Shown here: positions 5,453-6,597 of the stretch, piece by piece
How positions within the stretch are numbered: the first letter of the stretch is position 1
Layout of the letters: every line of letters starts with the position of its first letter
Assembly: GCA_964619785.1 (NCBI GenBank)
Contig: CAZUGH010000087.1
Location: 1 to 6,597 of the forward strand
Direction: 5' to 3'
DNA from: CAZUGH01 sp964619785
GTDB taxonomy: Bacteria; Bacillota; Clostridia; Lachnospirales; Lachnospiraceae
DNA length: 6,597 nucleotides
Translations under genes and position numbers: made by a program
The notes under the pieces: model-generated
Seen by the model: only the letters and a program-made list of their open reading frames with translations
Databases searched by the model: none
Told to the model about the DNA's origin: nothing

Positions 5453-6487
5453 TCAAGTAATATCATTAATATATGTGTGAATCAGCGGAAATACTCGTTC
5501 CTCTAAGTCCTCCACTTTGCAAGAAATAACATCTGCCGCCTGCGGTGGCTCACCAATCGAATATCTTCCGTTGTTCATAGGTAATGTGCTATCAGTGATA
5601 TCAAGATAGAATCCTTGCTCATGATCAAATACCTCAAGCAAAAGATGTTTTGGCATCTGTTCTAAGAAATTCTTAACATGGATCACACGTCCCATAATAT
5701 ACGGTTTTCTCTCCGCATTCCGAACCATGCCATCTGGCAAAAACTCTGTATCAAAAAATACAATCTTCGGCTCAATCAAGTGTACTTTGCTAATAACATA
5801 TGCATAAAGAGCATTCATCACATCCCTAGCAGATACCTTATGGCAGATAACCTCGTAAGCCTCGCATTTTCCACCTTCGGCTCCAAACGATACCGAGCCC
5901 ACCAGGTCACCATCCTTTGTATAAAATGCCAGCACTCCACCATCTAGTGCACGCATCTCTCTGCGGTGTATCCGATAATAATCCAAATCTCTCTTCACAA
6001 ACATATCACTTGTCGAAGAACTCAGTTTCTGATTGACAAACTCCACAAACTCTAACTTCTTCTCTTCCGAAAGACGGCTGTAATTAATAACCGATAATTC
6101 GGATGACGCAAAATCTCTCACCTCTGAAATGCTCCGATGATACAAGTCAGCAAAACCAAAACTGCGATAATACTCCTCTTTCATCGGCGAAAGATAAGTC
6201 ATAATCCGACCAGCTTCGTAAGCTTCTGTCATACCTTCTAGCATTAACTCGCGCATTCTGCCCTGACGTCGGTACTCAGGGTCTGTAGCCACGCCAACGA
6301 TATAATGAAGCACCTGCTCCTTGCCAAAGAAAGAGATATTATATGGCGTGTAAAAAGCCATACTCGCAAGTCGTTCCCCATCATATTGGGAAAACACTTG
6401 GCTGATAGAAGCCTTTCTCTGAAAATAAAAATCGATATATTGATCTGTATCTAAAAAAGATGATTTCCATAATTCCCGATGATTCAT
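5453..6487 (-). CDS. Eis-like GNAT family N-acetyltransferase
   Basis: A 344-aa cytoplasmic protein with the two-part layout of Eis-like acetyltransferases. The N-terminal GNAT fold (about 1-125) contains the acetyl-CoA pyrophosphate-binding stretch VGVATDPEYRRQGRMREL (64-81, the R-R-x-G core) and the later YRSFGF (107-112) typical of GNAT motif B. A middle GNAT-like part follows, and a C-terminal sterol-carrier-like segment (about 260-340, from KPYIMGRVIHVKNFLEQM) matches the end domain of the family. It is shorter than mycobacterial Eis (about 400 aa). The substrate is unknown; Eis acetylates amines of aminoglycosides and peptides, but many relatives are uncharacterised, so resistance should not be assumed. 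The ATG at 6487 has AGGAGG (complement of 6493-6498) 5 nt upstream. The TGA at 5455-5453 touches the stop of the convergent ATPase gene. Its leader contains several perfect inverted repeats. Confidence 0.85.
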   Translation of the reverse strand: MNHRELWKSSFLDTDQYIDFYFQRKASISQVFSQYDGERLASMAFYTPYNISFFGKEQVLHYIVGVATDPEYRRQGRMRELMLEGMTEAYEAGRIMTYLSPMKEEYYRSFGFADLYHRSISEVRDFASSELSVINYSRLSEEKKLEFVEFVNQKLSSSTSDMFVKRDLDYYRIHRREMRALDGGVLAFYTKDGDLVGSVSFGAEGGKCEAYEVICHKVSARDVMNALYAYVISKVHLIEPKIVFFDTEFLPDGMVRNAERKPYIMGRVIHVKNFLEQMPKHLLLEVFDHEQGFYLDITDSTLPMNNGRYSIGEPPQAADVISCKVEDLEERVFPLIHTYINDIT

Positions 6488-6525
6488 AACTACCTCCTGA
6501 TTCGTAGCGTTAGCGGAGAATCCAC

Positions 6526-6548
6526 GTCCGAAATGTCAAATTTCGGAC
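6526..6548. repeat. Perfect 9-bp inverted repeat upstream of the acetyltransferase
   Basis: GTCCGAAAT (6526-6534) and ATTTCGGAC (6540-6548) are perfect inverted arms around a 5-nt centre, about 40 bp upstream of the acetyltransferase start. On the minus strand the centre reads TTGACA (6539-6534), a perfect -35 box, but no good -10 follows at 16-19 nt. No T-run follows on either strand, so it is not an intrinsic terminator. It could be an operator or a leader hairpin. Confidence 0.6.
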
Positions 6549-6559
6549 TGTGATCCATA

Positions 6560-6590
6560 GAGTTTGAACGCTTTACTCAAACTCTTGAGT
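6560..6590. repeat. Overlapping, mutually exclusive inverted repeats
   Basis: GAGTTTGA (6560-6567) pairs perfectly with TCAAACTC (6577-6584) around a 9-nt loop. ACTCAA (6575-6580) pairs with TTGAGT (6585-6590) around a 4-nt loop. Both use 6577-6580, so in RNA only one can form at a time. They lie 73-103 nt upstream of the acetyltransferase start. Whether they are transcribed is not known, since no clear promoter is seen and the window ends 7 nt further on. Confidence 0.5.
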
Positions 6591-6597
6591 GAAATGC

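Noticed and set aside
5535..5549. GC-rich hairpin GCCGCC-TGC-GGTGGC as a terminator for the ATPase transcript
   Set aside because: The stem is only 6 bp with one G-U pair and is followed by TCACC rather than a T-run.
5678..5947. Plus-strand ORF of 89 codons inside the acetyltransferase gene
   Set aside because: It is antisense to a conserved protein and has no Shine-Dalgarno sequence or recognisable domain.

Overview
The window looks like a chromosomal segment of a low-to-moderate G+C Gram-positive bacterium of the class Clostridia, most likely a relative of the Lachnospiraceae. The reasons are the gene order cysE - mrnC - rlmB - sigH, a clear sporulation/transition-phase sigma factor of the SigH type, strong AGGAGG-type ribosome binding sites, and a decayed gene of the Rpn/PD-(D/E)XK nuclease type that is common in that group. 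The genus cannot be fixed from the sequence alone.

Left part (1-2714) is a compact rightward housekeeping operon. A near-consensus sigma-A promoter (18-46) carrying a 9-bp direct repeat drives cysE (serine O-acetyltransferase), mrnC (Mini-ribonuclease 3), rlmB (23S rRNA 2'-O-methyltransferase) and sigH, separated by 1, 14 and 13 nt. A tRNA-Thr(GGU) gene begins 5 nt after the sigH stop, and a strong intrinsic terminator (2680-2714) closes the unit. A second sigma-A-like promoter lies inside sigH and could supply the tRNA separately. The genes serve cysteine synthesis, rRNA maturation and modification, tRNA supply and transition-phase transcription. The cysS and yacP genes found in this cluster in Bacillus subtilis are not present here.

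Middle part (2715-3313) has no intact gene. It holds a leftward pseudogene of the Rpn (recombination-promoting nuclease / putative transposase) family. It can be followed from about 3259 down to 2735 and has a lost N-terminus, one in-frame stop and an apparent internal deletion. The promoter and Shine-Dalgarno sequence of the next gene follow at 3258-3306.

Right part (3314-6597) contains a rightward P-type cation ATPase of the CtpE-like group (712 aa, short at both ends compared with relatives) and a leftward Eis-like GNAT acetyltransferase. The two genes are convergent and their stop codons touch, with no terminator between them. The last 110 nt, upstream of the acetyltransferase, contain perfect inverted repeats, two of which are mutually exclusive. 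They may be an operator or leader structure.

I see no CRISPR array, phage gene, toxin-antitoxin pair or recognisable novel multi-gene system. The points worth a second look are regulatory (repeats in the cysE promoter, promoter inside sigH, leader hairpins at the right end) and evolutionary (the decayed Rpn gene, the shortened and compositionally uneven ATPase).
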